NCBI GenBank assembly: GCA_964427535.1
Contig: CAYRVF010000005.1
Coordinates: 1 to 64,000, forward strand
Reading direction: 5' to 3'
Length of the DNA stretch: 64,000 nucleotides
Source: CAYRVF01 sp964427535
GTDB lineage: Bacteria; Chloroflexota; Ktedonobacteria; Ktedonobacterales; JADMIN01
Of this stretch, positions 43,791-52,580 are shown piece by piece. How positions within the stretch are numbered: the first letter of the stretch is position 1; the number at the start of each line of letters is the position of its first letter. The notes beneath the pieces were generated by a model. The model had not been told where the DNA came from, did not search any database, and was given only the letters and a program-made list of their open reading frames with translations. The position numbers and the translations under genes are program-made.

Positions 43791-44891
43791 CTAGATAGCG
43801 TACGGCTCGGCGTCAGCCCGTTTGAATTCGATGCCCAGGCCTGGGCGCGAGGGGTCGGGTCGGAGCGCTCCGTCGACGGGCGAGAGCGCGCCATCGAAGA
43901 ACAGGTGCTCGATGCGCACGTGATCGTGGAAATACTCAATCGGGTAGAGGTGCGGCACCGCGCATGCGACCGGCACGTGAAGCGTCGGCGCGCAGTGGGC
44001 CGAGATCGGCATGCCGCGCGACTGGGTGAGCGCGCTCACCTTGAGAAAGCCGGTGATGCCGCCGCAGCGCGAGCCATCCGCCTGCTGAATGTCGACGGCC
44101 TCAGCTTCGAGCATGTGCCGGAAGTAGAACAGGTCGTAGCCGTACTCGCCCGCCGCGATCTCCATGCCGTCAGGCGCGCGGTCGCGGATGAGGTGCAGGC
44201 CGTCCAGGTCGTCAGACGAGACGGGCTCCTCGAAATAGACGACCCCTTGCTCGGCAAACGCCGCCGCCTGGGCGAGCGCCTGCTTGCGCGCGTACGCGCC
44301 GTTGGCGTCGACATAGAGCTGCGCGTCGCCGATGGCCGCGCGGGCGGCTTTGACGCGCTCCAGATCGTCGGCGGGGTGCGTGCCAATCTTCATCTTGACG
44401 CGCGGAATGCCCTGCGACACCCATCCGGCGAGCTGGTCTTGCAGCCGCTGAATCGAGTACGAGGTGAACCCACCGCTGCCATACACCGGCACCGCGTCGC
44501 GCATCTGCCCGAGGAGCTGGTAGAGTGGCAGATCGAGGAGACGCGCCTTGAGGTCCCATAGCGCGACATCCACGGCGGAGATCGCCATCGACGCGATGCC
44601 GGGGCGGCCGAGGTTGCGGATGGAAGCGACCATCGCGTGCCACGCGCCCTCGACTCCCATCGCGTCGCGGCCCTCCACCACTTTCGCGAGCTTGTCGCGG
44701 ATGAGGACGGCCGTGGACGAGTCGGCGTAGGTGTAGCCGATGCCGCGCGCGCCGCCGCCCGAGACCTCGACCAGCACCATCGTGGTGGAGTCCCATGCGT
44801 AGGTGCCGTCGGCCTCGTGGCCGTCCGTGGGAACTGTAAATGCGGAGACGTCGACGCGCTCAATCTTCGTGCTGCCAGCCTGAGTAACCAT
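43791..44891 (-). CDS. Mandelate racemase/muconate lactonizing enzyme family protein
   Basis: A 366-aa enolase-superfamily enzyme that removes a proton alpha to a carboxylate with magnesium. The capping N-terminal domain (KIERVDVSAFTVPTDG) leads to the barrel. The K-x-K motif is in RVKMKIGTHP (about 165), metal ligands are Asp in QLYVDANGAY and Glu in VVYFEEPVSSDD, with a third acidic ligand in EIAAGEYGYD. A His-containing segment ISAHCAPTLH completes the site. These are features of the MR subgroup that includes sugar-acid dehydratases. Next to a gluconate-dehydrogenase-like operon, a sugar-acid substrate is likely (inference). Confidence 0.92.
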   Translation of the reverse strand: MVTQAGSTKIERVDVSAFTVPTDGHEADGTYAWDSTTMVLVEVSGGGARGIGYTYADSSTAVLIRDKLAKVVEGRDAMGVEGAWHAMVASIRNLGRPGIASMAISAVDVALWDLKARLLDLPLYQLLGQMRDAVPVYGSGGFTSYSIQRLQDQLAGWVSQGIPRVKMKIGTHPADDLERVKAARAAIGDAQLYVDANGAYARKQALAQAAAFAEQGVVYFEEPVSSDDLDGLHLIRDRAPDGMEIAAGEYGYDLFYFRHMLEAEAVDIQQADGSRCGGITGFLKVSALTQSRGMPISAHCAPTLHVPVACAVPHLYPIEYFHDHVRIEHLFFDGALSPVDGALRPDPSRPGLGIEFKRADAEPYAI

Positions 44892-45030
44892 AACGCTGCT
44901 TCAATCTAGCGGGTGACGGAGCAGACAGCCACTCCGCCGCTTCCGTCTTCGGTCCGGTGGTCTCCGCCTCAACCCACCGCCGCTCGCCGTTGAGCGGACA
45001 GTGGGTGGGGCAGAGACATGTTCGTGATGG

Positions 45031-46920
45031 TTACGACAGCACTTTGCCGAGATTTTCCATCGCGCGCCCGATCGGGCCGGTGCTGGTGCCCATGCTCTCT
45101 TCGAGCGCCTGATCGAGCTTGTCGCGGAACCCGGTGAGCGCGATCTGCGTGCGGTTCGGCGTGCCCTTGGCCAGTGCCTCGGCAAGATGGATGGCCTGCT
45201 TCGGTTTGATCTTCGCGGGCAGCGGAGGCTCGTTCGCGTCGACGACGCAGTCGAGGATGGCCGGACCGGGTAGGGCGAGGAACTCCTGCATCACGTCGTC
45301 GATCTTGGTCGGGTCTTCGACACGCATGCCGTACGCGCCTGCTGCGTGCGCCCACTCCGCGAAGTTCGCGGGCTGCAACTGGACGGCATACTCAGGATTG
45401 CCGAGCAACGCGATTTGCTCCCACTTGATCTGCGACAGGTAGGAGTTGTTCATGATGATCACTTTGATCGGCAGATGATACTTGACGGCGGTCAGCACCT
45501 CGCCCATGAGCATCGTGAAGCCGCCATCGCCGACGAATGCGATGACCTGCCGGCTCGGATACGCGGTTGCCGCGCCGATAGAGTACGGCAGGCCGGGCGC
45601 CATCGTGGCGAGGTTACCCGAGCAGGAGAACATCTGGTTCTCTTTGAGAAGGAAATGGCGGGCGATCCATGTGGTGTTGGAACCGCTATCCCCGCAGATG
45701 ATCGCGTCGGGCGCGGCGTACTTGTTGAGCGCCCAGGCGACGACCTGAGGCTTCATCGGCGTCTCGGTGCGCATGCCTTCTTCTTCCATCGCGCGCATCC
45801 AGCTCTTGACGCCTTCCTGTGCCTTTCGCAGGAACGAGCGATCCTCGTTGCGCCTGAGCAGCGGCAGGAGTGCCTGAAGGGTGGCCCGCGCGTCGCCGAC
45901 AAGCCCGACCTCGATGGGGTAGCGCAGACCAATGCGCGTGTGGTCGATGTCGATCTGCACGCCGCGCGCCTGTCCAGGCTTGGGCAGGTAGGCGGAATAC
46001 GGGTACGATGTGCCGATCATGAGCAGCGTCTCGCACTCTTCCATCACATCTTCGGATGGGCGCGTGCCGAGCAGTCCGAGGCCGCCTGTGCTGTAGGGAC
46101 TGTCGTCGGGAATCGCGCCTTTACCAAGCAGTGACTTCACCACCGGAGCGCCGAGGATTTCGGCGAGCCGCTCGATCTCCTCACGCGCGGGAATCGCGCC
46201 GTGGCCGACGAGCACCGCGATCTTCTTGCTCGAATTGAGAATGTCCGCCGCCTGCTGCAGATGCGCCTGCGAGGGGACAGGCGAGCTAACGAGTGAGGCA
46301 GCCGCGAGGTTGTTGCCGTCGTGGGCATATTCAGTGTAAAAGGCGGGAGGAAAATCCGCCGTCTTGCCGGGCGTGAGCGGTGGTCCGCCTTCCTCTTTGT
46401 TGACGGCTGGCTGAAACTCGGCGACCTGATAGTCGATGGGAATCGTCAGGTGCGCGACGCCGTGCTCCGATAGGGCAGTGCGGATGGCAGTATTCGTCAG
46501 ATTGTAGACGTCGTGGGTGCCTTGCACCTGCTGATTGTAGACCGAGACGTCCTCGAACAGCGCGAGCAGGTTGACGACCTGCTGATAGCTCGACCCGAGC
46601 AGATCGCTGTATTGCTGGCCGGTGATCGCGAGCACTGGCGCGCCGTCCATTTTGGCGTCGTACAGGCCGTTGAGCAAGTGAATCGCGCCCGGCCCGCTCG
46701 TGGCGACACAGACGCCCAACTTGCCGGTGAACTTAGCATAGGCGCACGCCGCGAAGGCGGATGCCTCCTCGTGCCGGTTCTGAATGAAGCGGATCTGATC
46801 GCGATGCTTGCGGAAGGCCTCGATGACGCCGTCGACGCCGTCGCCAGGAAGGCCGAATACCGTGTCGACGCCCCAGTCAATCAGGCGCTCGACTAGCACA
46901 TCGGAAACAGTCTTTGCCAT
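45031..46920 (-). CDS. ThDP-dependent enzyme, pyruvate oxidase/dehydrogenase (PoxB)-like
   Basis: A 629-aa enzyme of the acetolactate synthase/pyruvate oxidase fold. The N-terminal PYR domain (FGLPGDGVDGVIEAF, catalytic Glu in IQNRHEEASAFAACAYAK) is followed by the central FAD-type domain (VGHGAIPAREEIERLAEILG) and the PP domain with the ThDP motif GDGGFTMLMGEVLTAV ending in MNNS (about 463-490). The close resemblance is to PoxB-like pyruvate:quinone oxidoreductases. ATG 46920 was chosen over an upstream GTG at 46947 because a TATAGT -10 box overlaps the latter, and AAGGAG lies about 11 bases upstream. The substrate could also be another 2-oxo acid. Confidence 0.9.
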   Translation of the reverse strand: MAKTVSDVLVERLIDWGVDTVFGLPGDGVDGVIEAFRKHRDQIRFIQNRHEEASAFAACAYAKFTGKLGVCVATSGPGAIHLLNGLYDAKMDGAPVLAITGQQYSDLLGSSYQQVVNLLALFEDVSVYNQQVQGTHDVYNLTNTAIRTALSEHGVAHLTIPIDYQVAEFQPAVNKEEGGPPLTPGKTADFPPAFYTEYAHDGNNLAAASLVSSPVPSQAHLQQAADILNSSKKIAVLVGHGAIPAREEIERLAEILGAPVVKSLLGKGAIPDDSPYSTGGLGLLGTRPSEDVMEECETLLMIGTSYPYSAYLPKPGQARGVQIDIDHTRIGLRYPIEVGLVGDARATLQALLPLLRRNEDRSFLRKAQEGVKSWMRAMEEEGMRTETPMKPQVVAWALNKYAAPDAIICGDSGSNTTWIARHFLLKENQMFSCSGNLATMAPGLPYSIGAATAYPSRQVIAFVGDGGFTMLMGEVLTAVKYHLPIKVIIMNNSYLSQIKWEQIALLGNPEYAVQLQPANFAEWAHAAGAYGMRVEDPTKIDDVMQEFLALPGPAILDCVVDANEPPLPAKIKPKQAIHLAEALAKGTPNRTQIALTGFRDKLDQALEESMGTSTGPIGRAMENLGKVLS

Positions 46921-46945
46921 ATCGGTGCCTACTCCTTGCACGTTC

Positions 46946-46951
46946 ACTATA
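46946..46951 (-). promoter_or_regulatory. Candidate -10 box of the PoxB-like gene
   Basis: TATAGT on the minus strand, five of six matches to consensus, about 25 bases before the ATG at 46920. No clear -35 at the right distance. Confidence 0.4.
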
Positions 46952-47120
46952 TCCCAATGCGATGTATTAGCATTGTCTGTGCCACGGTCAACCGGACACG
47001 ACTGCGGTTGTAGGGTCGCCTATTGTGCGTGCGATGGTGTTCTCCTCTCTATCCACCCTTGGCGGCGGATACCCCTTGAGCGGCTGCACTGCTCTCACCT
47101 GATGTGAAGCGAGGTCTGAG

Positions 47121-47142
47121 CCAGCAGCCGTCAGGCTGCTGG
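47121..47142. other. Perfect 9-bp hairpin in the gap between two leftward genes
   Basis: CCAGCAGCC-gtca-GGCTGCTGG, 71 bases downstream of the molybdopterin oxidoreductase gene stop. No T run on either side, so termination is uncertain. The surrounding 290-base gap (46921-47212) holds nothing else I recognise apart from the -10 box above. Confidence 0.5.
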
Positions 47143-47212
47143 ATCGCCACTCAGGGCACCCCGCAGCAGTCATGCCAGGGAAGCGTTCACCAGAAGCGAG
47201 CCAGGCGAGCGG

Positions 47213-48739
47213 CTAGATGCCCGCCTCGACCTCATAGAATTTGTTTTCCTCGCGCGATCCGCCGTCGCCTGCCCGCACCGTGGCGTAGGTCTCGACAAAC
47301 TCGATCGACTTGAGCCACTTCACCATCTTGAAGCCGAGCTGGTTTTCGACTCGCAGGCGGAGCGGAGCACCGTGCGCGAGCGGGAGTGGCTGGTTGTTCA
47401 TCTCGTAGGCCAGAAGCGCCTGCGGATGCTTTACCGTGTCCAGGTCGAGCACTTCGTAATAGGGGCGGCCCGCGGTGTCCTCGGAGTAGGAGGTGAAGAC
47501 CGCGTACTTCGCCGTATCGAGCGGCTTGCAGCGGGCAAAAATCTCGCGCATCGGCACGCCGCCCCATTCCGCGATGCTGCTCCACCCCTGAATGCAGTTG
47601 TGCTGGACGATCTGCGTCTGCTTGGGCATCGCGAACAGGTCATCCAGGGTGAGGCACAGTGGCCGCTCGACGAGACCGCGCACCTCAAGACGGTATTCCG
47701 TGAAGTCCCGCCAAAGCTCGTTGAGGAACTCCGGGCTGCTCGGCGGCGCGCCGTTGATGAGGTGATAGTCGGAGATGTCGGCGGCGGTGTACTTCTGATG
47801 CGACCGCGTGCCGAGCGAGAGCAGGCGCACGAGCTTATGGTAGAACGCACCGAGGGCGTGCTGAATCGTCCGTGGCTTGCTCAGCGAGAGGAAGCTGGTG
47901 ATGGCGTAGATCAACAGGATGGCCACGACGATGCCGATGCCCAACAGCACCGCTTCGGTGTGGTGGGTGAGATGCTGCCCGAGCACGATGTCGCCAAGGT
48001 TGCCGACGTATCCGACCAGAGCCGGGCTGTGCGGTCCGCAGGCGCAGACCAGAATGATCAGCAAGGTGTGGACGAAGACAAAGCCGATGAACAGCACCAG
48101 GCCGATAAAGTGCAGGCTGCGCGCCGCTTGACGGCCACCCCACAGCCGCGAGTACCACGGGAACTGTGCCTCGATCGCGGGGGATTGCGCCGCGGCGGTC
48201 AGAATCTGGAAGGGGGCCAGAATGAAGACGACGAACCCGTAGCTCACCTTCTGCAGCGGATCGTAGGGGGTGAAGTCGGTCGCGGGCGGCGCATGGAACG
48301 TGAGGTAGCTGAGAAAGGTGTGCCACATCTGGGGAAAGATGCTCCACGACGTGGGCACGATGGCCATCCAGTTGCCGCTGACGATCAGCAGCACCACATA
48401 GACAATGCCGTTTGCGAGCCAGAACAGCGCCGCGAAGAAGTGCCAGTGGCGCCCGAGGCCGAGGTTGTTGCCGCCGGGCTGCCCGATGACCGGCGGGACC
48501 TCGACCTCCTCCTCCAGCGTGATCCAAAGCCTGTCCTGGGGAATCTTGCGGCGCGTGAACTTCAGCCACTCCGTACCGGGCTTGCTGTGGTCATTCCAGT
48601 ACAGGCGTGGATACGAGCCAAGGATCTGGATGCCGCTGCGAACCATGAAGCCGAAAAACAGTACGTTGACCCAGTGTGTCGCCCGTAGCCATGGCGGAAA
48701 GTCAGTGGCAAGCACGAGGTGCGGAAGGAAGATGTGCAT
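47213..48739 (-). CDS. Cytochrome b561-type membrane domain fused to a molybdopterin oxidoreductase
   Basis: A 508-aa two-part protein. The N-terminal half has four to six membrane helices with conserved His (WLRATHWVNVLFFGFMVRSG, RHWHFFAALFWLANGIVYVV, AARSLHFIGLVLFIGFVFVH), as in cytochrome b561. The C-terminal half is a sulfite-oxidase-type molybdopterin domain: YRLEVRGLVERPLCLTLDDL, the molybdenum ligand Cys near 381 in QIVQHNCIQGWSSIAEWGGV, and GAPLRLRVENQLGFKMVKWL. A heme-b membrane anchor fused to a Moco enzyme recalls the separate YedY/YedZ pair, here in one chain and without a Tat signal. ATG 48739 has TGGAGC upstream. Substrate unknown; electrons could pass between the Mo centre and quinones. 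Confidence 0.88.
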   Translation of the reverse strand: MHIFLPHLVLATDFPPWLRATHWVNVLFFGFMVRSGIQILGSYPRLYWNDHSKPGTEWLKFTRRKIPQDRLWITLEEEVEVPPVIGQPGGNNLGLGRHWHFFAALFWLANGIVYVVLLIVSGNWMAIVPTSWSIFPQMWHTFLSYLTFHAPPATDFTPYDPLQKVSYGFVVFILAPFQILTAAAQSPAIEAQFPWYSRLWGGRQAARSLHFIGLVLFIGFVFVHTLLIILVCACGPHSPALVGYVGNLGDIVLGQHLTHHTEAVLLGIGIVVAILLIYAITSFLSLSKPRTIQHALGAFYHKLVRLLSLGTRSHQKYTAADISDYHLINGAPPSSPEFLNELWRDFTEYRLEVRGLVERPLCLTLDDLFAMPKQTQIVQHNCIQGWSSIAEWGGVPMREIFARCKPLDTAKYAVFTSYSEDTAGRPYYEVLDLDTVKHPQALLAYEMNNQPLPLAHGAPLRLRVENQLGFKMVKWLKSIEFVETYATVRAGDGGSREENKFYEVEAGI

Positions 48740-48982
48740 GGTCGCGCTCCAGCCTGTCATCCTATTCGCGACGTGTTACTCGTCCGTAAGCATTTCAGGG
48801 ACAGAGCCAGCCATATCGCGATACGATGTATGGTCTATTCGCGCATGTATCAACTTCCGTACCATGGAAGGCGGGAGGGAGACAGGCAAGGAGACGGTAA
48901 CGCAAGGAGGCACGCGGATTCGTATCCTGGCTCAGATAGTGTGTGTGATGGCGAGCGGCATGCATCCTGCATAGCGGCGCGA

Positions 48983-49189
48983 ATGCGAAATGGACTCAAC
49001 AGCATGGAGGCGGGTGTCTCCGTGTCGCGCGGTGTCGCGTATTATGTCTTCAACGGTGAGGGGCCCCGACGTACGAGCGGATCGCTCGGCGGCACGTTGC
49101 AGCACATCGTCGAGGCGCTGAAGGCCCACTCTGAGCGCTTCTGCCGCGAGCACGACCTCCCAATGAAGTCGGGCGCGGTGGTCTCGTAG
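48983..49189 (+). CDS. Small hypothetical protein
   Basis: A 68-aa ORF: SRGVAYYVFNGEGPRRTSGS, then LGGTLQHIVEALKAHSERFC and EHDLPMKSGAVVS. It has a plausible alpha/beta pattern and typical codon use, but no clear ribosome binding site at ATG 48983 (ATG 49004 is another candidate). An antisense ORF of similar length looks less protein-like. No family recognised. Confidence 0.4.
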   Translation: MRNGLNSMEAGVSVSRGVAYYVFNGEGPRRTSGSLGGTLQHIVEALKAHSERFCREHDLPMKSGAVVS

Positions 49190-49242
49190 CACCTGCACGA
49201 GGCCCCTATGGGCGCGACTGCCTGGAGTGTCACTCAGGGGGT

Positions 49243-50292
49243 ATGCAAATGCTCACCAATAGGTCGAACCGCCGGCTCGATAGTCGGGCTCGGCATCCAT
49301 CCCGCGACGAAGGGCCGCATGCTCCCGAGCACGAAACGCAGGGCGAGACGAGCGCGGACGAGCCGCTCTTTGAGAATCCGTTCAAGCTCCGTGATCTGCT
49401 CGTCTTCGACGATGCCACGCTGCGGGAGCTATTCGACTCGGGCGCGATGGCTGTCTCGGTTGGTGAGCTCGCGCTGGCGACGAGGGGCGGGCCCGCGGCG
49501 CTCAACCGCAGGCTGGAGCGGCTGCTGACCCAGGACGAGCGCGCCCGGTGGACTGCCGCGCGCGCCCAGCCGCACTCGCTCGCTCAGGAGACGACGGCCC
49601 GGCGCACGCTGCTCAACGCGCTGTTCTGGGAGCTGACCTACTGGAAGACACCTGAGCTGTATGAGGAGCTGACCGCGGGTGAGCGGATACATCCGGGTAT
49701 CTGGCAGCGGCTTGGGCCAGAGGTGCGCGGCAAGGACGTGTTGGATGCGGGCGCGGGCAGCGGTCGCGCGACGCTGGCGCTGCTGCGGCTGGGCGCGCGA
49801 CGCGTCTACGCCGTCGAGCCGTCACCTGGTCTGCTGCGGCTGCTGACCCAGAAGGCGCGCAACGCTCGCGCCCGCCAGCAAATCTTGCCGCTACAGGGCC
49901 GGTTCGATGCGCTGCCGCTCGCCGATGGCAGTGTAGACGTCGCGGTCTCGTGTTCCGCGTTTACCGCTCAGCCCAACCAGGGCGGCGACGCGGGACTCGC
50001 CGAATTGAAGCGGGTGACCCGGCGGGGTGGTCTGGTCGTCGTCATCTGGCCGCGTCCGGAGGACACCGAGTGGTTCGCAGAGCGCGGGTTCACATATGAG
50101 GCGCTGCCGGTCGATCCTCGCATGGGCGTCCGCTTCTCGTCGCTGTGGACGGCGATTCGTTGCGCCCGCCGGTTCTACGCGCGCAATCCGCGTGTGCTGC
50201 ACTACCTGCTGCGGACACGCAATCCACTGGTGCCCTACACCGTGCTTGGCTTTCATTCGCCCCACGACTACTGCTGGCTGCGTGTGGAGTAG
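49243..50292 (+). CDS. SAM-dependent methyltransferase (class I)
   Basis: A 349-aa protein. Residues 1-45 are polar. Residues 45-115 form a helical domain (LRDLLVFDDATLRELFDSGA, LNRRLERLLTQDERARW). The methyltransferase domain begins near 155 with the SAM-binding motif DVLDAGAGSGRATLALLRLG, the acidic residue in VYAVEPSPGLL, and LPLADGSVDVAVSCSAF. It resembles ubiquinone/menaquinone-type methyltransferases but its substrate is unknown. The start is uncertain: ATG 49243 has only GGGGGT upstream, and ATG 49249 is next. It is convergent with the DUF2520 gene, with a palindromic repeat in between. Confidence 0.85.
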   Translation: MQMLTNRSNRRLDSRARHPSRDEGPHAPEHETQGETSADEPLFENPFKLRDLLVFDDATLRELFDSGAMAVSVGELALATRGGPAALNRRLERLLTQDERARWTAARAQPHSLAQETTARRTLLNALFWELTYWKTPELYEELTAGERIHPGIWQRLGPEVRGKDVLDAGAGSGRATLALLRLGARRVYAVEPSPGLLRLLTQKARNARARQQILPLQGRFDALPLADGSVDVAVSCSAFTAQPNQGGDAGLAELKRVTRRGGLVVVIWPRPEDTEWFAERGFTYEALPVDPRMGVRFSSLWTAIRCARRFYARNPRVLHYLLRTRNPLVPYTVLGFHSPHDYCWLRVE

Positions 50293-50361
50293 CTACAGCC
50301 AGGCAACACGTCAAACGTAGTCGCAACGACACCCCACGCTCTCGCGATAATGCCTGAATAA

Positions 50362-50402
50362 CGGCCCCTCCCCTCAAGGGGAGGGGGTAGGGGGAGAGGT
50401 CC
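50362..50402. repeat. GC-rich palindromic repeat overlapping a gene end
   Basis: CCCCTCCCCTCAAGGGGAGG, then GGGTAGGGGGAGAGG, of the same dispersed family as 9332-9535. It lies between convergent genes and provides the last codons (TSPPTPSP) of the DUF2520 protein gene ending at 50374. Confidence 0.7.
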
Positions 50403-51330
50403 TGCCATTTCGCAACACACGCTCCAACTCCCCCACGCGTTCCGGCGAGAGGCTGCCCTTTGCCTCAGCTAGTGGCATCGCAAGTCGGGCGAGCGCAACG
50501 TAGGCGTCGCGCAGCGCGACGATGCGCGGGTCATCGTTCGCATGGGCGGCGAGCCAGTCCATGTGCCGCTCAACCGTGCCTGCGTCACCGCGAGCGACTG
50601 GCCCAGTGAGCGCCTGGGGAAGACCGACCGAGGCGAGGTTGTCCACGGTTCCTCGAAGCAAAGGCAGCAGGCTTCTCAGCGCCTCTTCCTCGGCTGCGCC
50701 GAAGGTCGTCCACAGCTGGACCGCCGCGCCGAGCAGGGCGACGACGTAGTTTGACGCGAGAACTCCGGAGAGATGGTACGGCACCCGGTTGTCCGCGCCG
50801 AGCGACACGACATGGCCGTCGAGGGCGTCCACCAGACGGCGCAGGTCCGACGCCAGTGCTGGTTGCGAGGCTTCGAGCGCCCACGTACAGCCCGCCAGCC
50901 GCGCGAGAATGTCGCTAACTGGCGCATGTGCTGTGGCGGCAGAGAAGGTCATCAGCGGGTGCAATGCAGCGACGGCAGCGCCGTGCTCCGAGGCCACGGC
51001 AAGCACGTCGGCGCCGCGCGCACCACTAAAATGAATCGCCGCCTGTCCCTCCTGAAGCGAGAGACTGGCGGTGACTGTGGCGAGCGCATCATCAGGAATG
51101 GCGAGGAAGAGCAGACGGCTCCGCGCGGTCACCTCCTGCGCGATCGGGACGGCCTGGCAGCCGGGGATCGCGTCGGCGAGCGCCCGTGCGGAGCCGGGAT
51201 GCAGCGCGGTCACCGCCGCGACCGTCGCTCCCCGCGCCGCCCATGCGCGCGCGAGTGTTGTGCCGACGGCACCGGCACCGACGAACCCCAGCGGGCCGAG
51301 GTCGGCGAGCGGCGGTTCCGCTGGCTGCAT
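50374..51330 (-). CDS. Rossmann-fold DUF2520-type oxidoreductase-like protein
   Basis: A 318-aa protein with an N-terminal NAD(P)-binding Rossmann domain (LGFVGAGAVGTTLARAWAAR, LLFLAIPDDALATVTASL, AIHFSGARGADVL, ALHPLMTFS) and a C-terminal helical domain (YHLSGVLASNYVVALLGAAV, ALTGPVARGDAGTVERHMDW). This is the ketopantoate/pyrroline-5-carboxylate reductase-like architecture annotated as DUF2520. The C-terminal eight residues come from a palindromic repeat. It starts five bases after the sigma factor gene stop and is probably co-transcribed, though no clear ribosome binding site is seen. Exact reaction unknown. Confidence 0.87.
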   Translation of the reverse strand: MQPAEPPLADLGPLGFVGAGAVGTTLARAWAARGATVAAVTALHPGSARALADAIPGCQAVPIAQEVTARSRLLFLAIPDDALATVTASLSLQEGQAAIHFSGARGADVLAVASEHGAAVAALHPLMTFSAATAHAPVSDILARLAGCTWALEASQPALASDLRRLVDALDGHVVSLGADNRVPYHLSGVLASNYVVALLGAAVQLWTTFGAAEEEALRSLLPLLRGTVDNLASVGLPQALTGPVARGDAGTVERHMDWLAAHANDDPRIVALRDAYVALARLAMPLAEAKGSLSPERVGELERVLRNGRTSPPTPSP

Positions 51331-51335
51331 GCGAG

Positions 51336-52271
51336 TTAGCTCAGGTAGTCGCGGAGCAACCGGCTGGACTGCGGATGGCGCAGCTTGCGGATGGCGCGCT
51401 CCTCAATCTGCCGGACGCGCTCGCGGGTGACGTGCAGCCTGCGCCCCACCTCTTCGAGCGTGTGGTCGTGGTCGTCGAGCAGGCCGAAGCGTAGCTCGAT
51501 CACCTCACGCTCGCGCTGCGTCAGGTTGTTGAGCACCCGACGCACCTCCTCGCGGAGCAGTGTGCGGTCGGTGGATTCGGCGGGGCCTTGCGCGCTCTGG
51601 TCTTCGATGATGTCGGAGAGTGAGTTCTCTTCTTCGTCCGAGAGTGGGGCATCGAGCGAGAAGACCTTCTCGGCCCAAATGAGCAACTCGCTCACGCGGT
51701 CGCCGGTGATGCCCAGCCGCTCGCCGATTTGGTCCGCCGTCGGCTCACGCCCGAGCTCCTGATAGAGTTGGCGCGTGGTCCGCTTGACGCGCATGACTTC
51801 TTCCATGATGTAGACCGGCAGGCGGACGGCGCGGGTGCCTTCAAGTATCGAGCGTGTAATCGCCTGTTTAATCCACCACGTCGCGTACGTGGAGAAGCGG
51901 AAGCCTTTATCGGGGTCGAACTTGGTGACGGCGCGGATGAGGCCGATGTTGCCTTCGCCGATGAGGTCTTCGAGAGAGAGCCCCTGGCCGACGTAGCGCT
52001 TCGCGATGCTGACGACGAGGCGCAAGTTAGCTTCGATGAGGTGGTTGCGAGCAGCGCGCTCGCCGCGCCGGATGCGCTGGGCGAGGTCGAGCTCCATCTG
52101 GGCGGACAGCAGCGGAATACGCGAAATCTCACGCAGATACAGTCGCAGGCTGTCGCTCTGAGCCAGGTTCGAGAGGTCAGATGTGTCACTATCTATAACG
52201 AACTCACGGTCACGCTCGCTGCGTGCCGCTCGCTCAGCTTCATAGCTTGCTGCTTGTTCGTCTATGCCCAT
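51336..52271 (-). CDS. RNA polymerase sigma-70 factor (RpoD/SigA-like, short)
   Basis: A 311-aa sigma factor with regions 1.2 to 4.2. Region 1.2 is DSLRLYLREISRIPLLSAQM. Region 2 carries ANLRLVVSIAKRYVGQGLSL and DPDKGFRFSTYATWWIKQAI (-10 recognition). Region 3 follows ARAVRLP-like segments (EGTRAVRLPVYIMEEVMRVK). Region 4.2 is TLEEVGRRLHVTRERVRQIE. It lacks the long region 1.1 of primary factors, so it is either a short primary sigma factor or a group 2 factor. ATG 52271 was chosen; in-frame codons up to 52364 look non-coding, and AAAGGGA lies about 14 bases upstream. Confidence 0.95.
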   Translation of the reverse strand: MGIDEQAASYEAERAARSERDREFVIDSDTSDLSNLAQSDSLRLYLREISRIPLLSAQMELDLAQRIRRGERAARNHLIEANLRLVVSIAKRYVGQGLSLEDLIGEGNIGLIRAVTKFDPDKGFRFSTYATWWIKQAITRSILEGTRAVRLPVYIMEEVMRVKRTTRQLYQELGREPTADQIGERLGITGDRVSELLIWAEKVFSLDAPLSDEEENSLSDIIEDQSAQGPAESTDRTLLREEVRRVLNNLTQREREVIELRFGLLDDHDHTLEEVGRRLHVTRERVRQIEERAIRKLRHPQSSRLLRDYLS

Positions 52272-52364
52272 GGGTCTGGTCGTTTCCCTTTCGAATCCCG
52301 CGCGGGCAGTATAGCACCCGTCACATGGGCCTGCAAGGGCAGGAGCATGCGCTCTTGAGTCCAC

Positions 52365-52393
52365 ATGCTAGCAGGCTTGAAAGCATTCGACAA
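52365..52393 (-). promoter_or_regulatory. Candidate sigma factor gene promoter
   Basis: On the minus strand TTGTCG (52388-52393), 17 bases, TAGCAT (52365-52370), each four of six consensus matches. The start point would be near 52358, about 85 bases before the ATG. The remainder of the divergent gap to 52580 shows no clear promoter for the acyl-CoA synthetase gene. Confidence 0.4.
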
Positions 52394-52580
52394 GCGGAAA
52401 ATGATGCCAATTTCGGGCCATGTCATCCTCCGTCTTCACGTCGAATGGCGGTTGCCCGCTGGAAGTGCGCGTGCGTATACTTTGTGGCAAGAATGACGCC
52501 GCCAGAAGCAGGTTTGCACGATTTGAACGCATAGTTTCCCGTTACCAGCCAGATTTCTTACAGGAAGCAGGTGCGGAACG

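Noticed and set aside
46921..46947. GTG at 46947 as start of the PoxB-like gene
   Set aside because: It overlaps a TATAGT -10 box, and the ATG at 46920 with AAGGAG upstream matches the family N-terminus better.
47372..48688. Rightward 438-codon ORF antisense to the molybdopterin oxidoreductase
   Set aside because: Charged, repetitive shadow translation, while the opposite frame has heme and molybdenum motifs.
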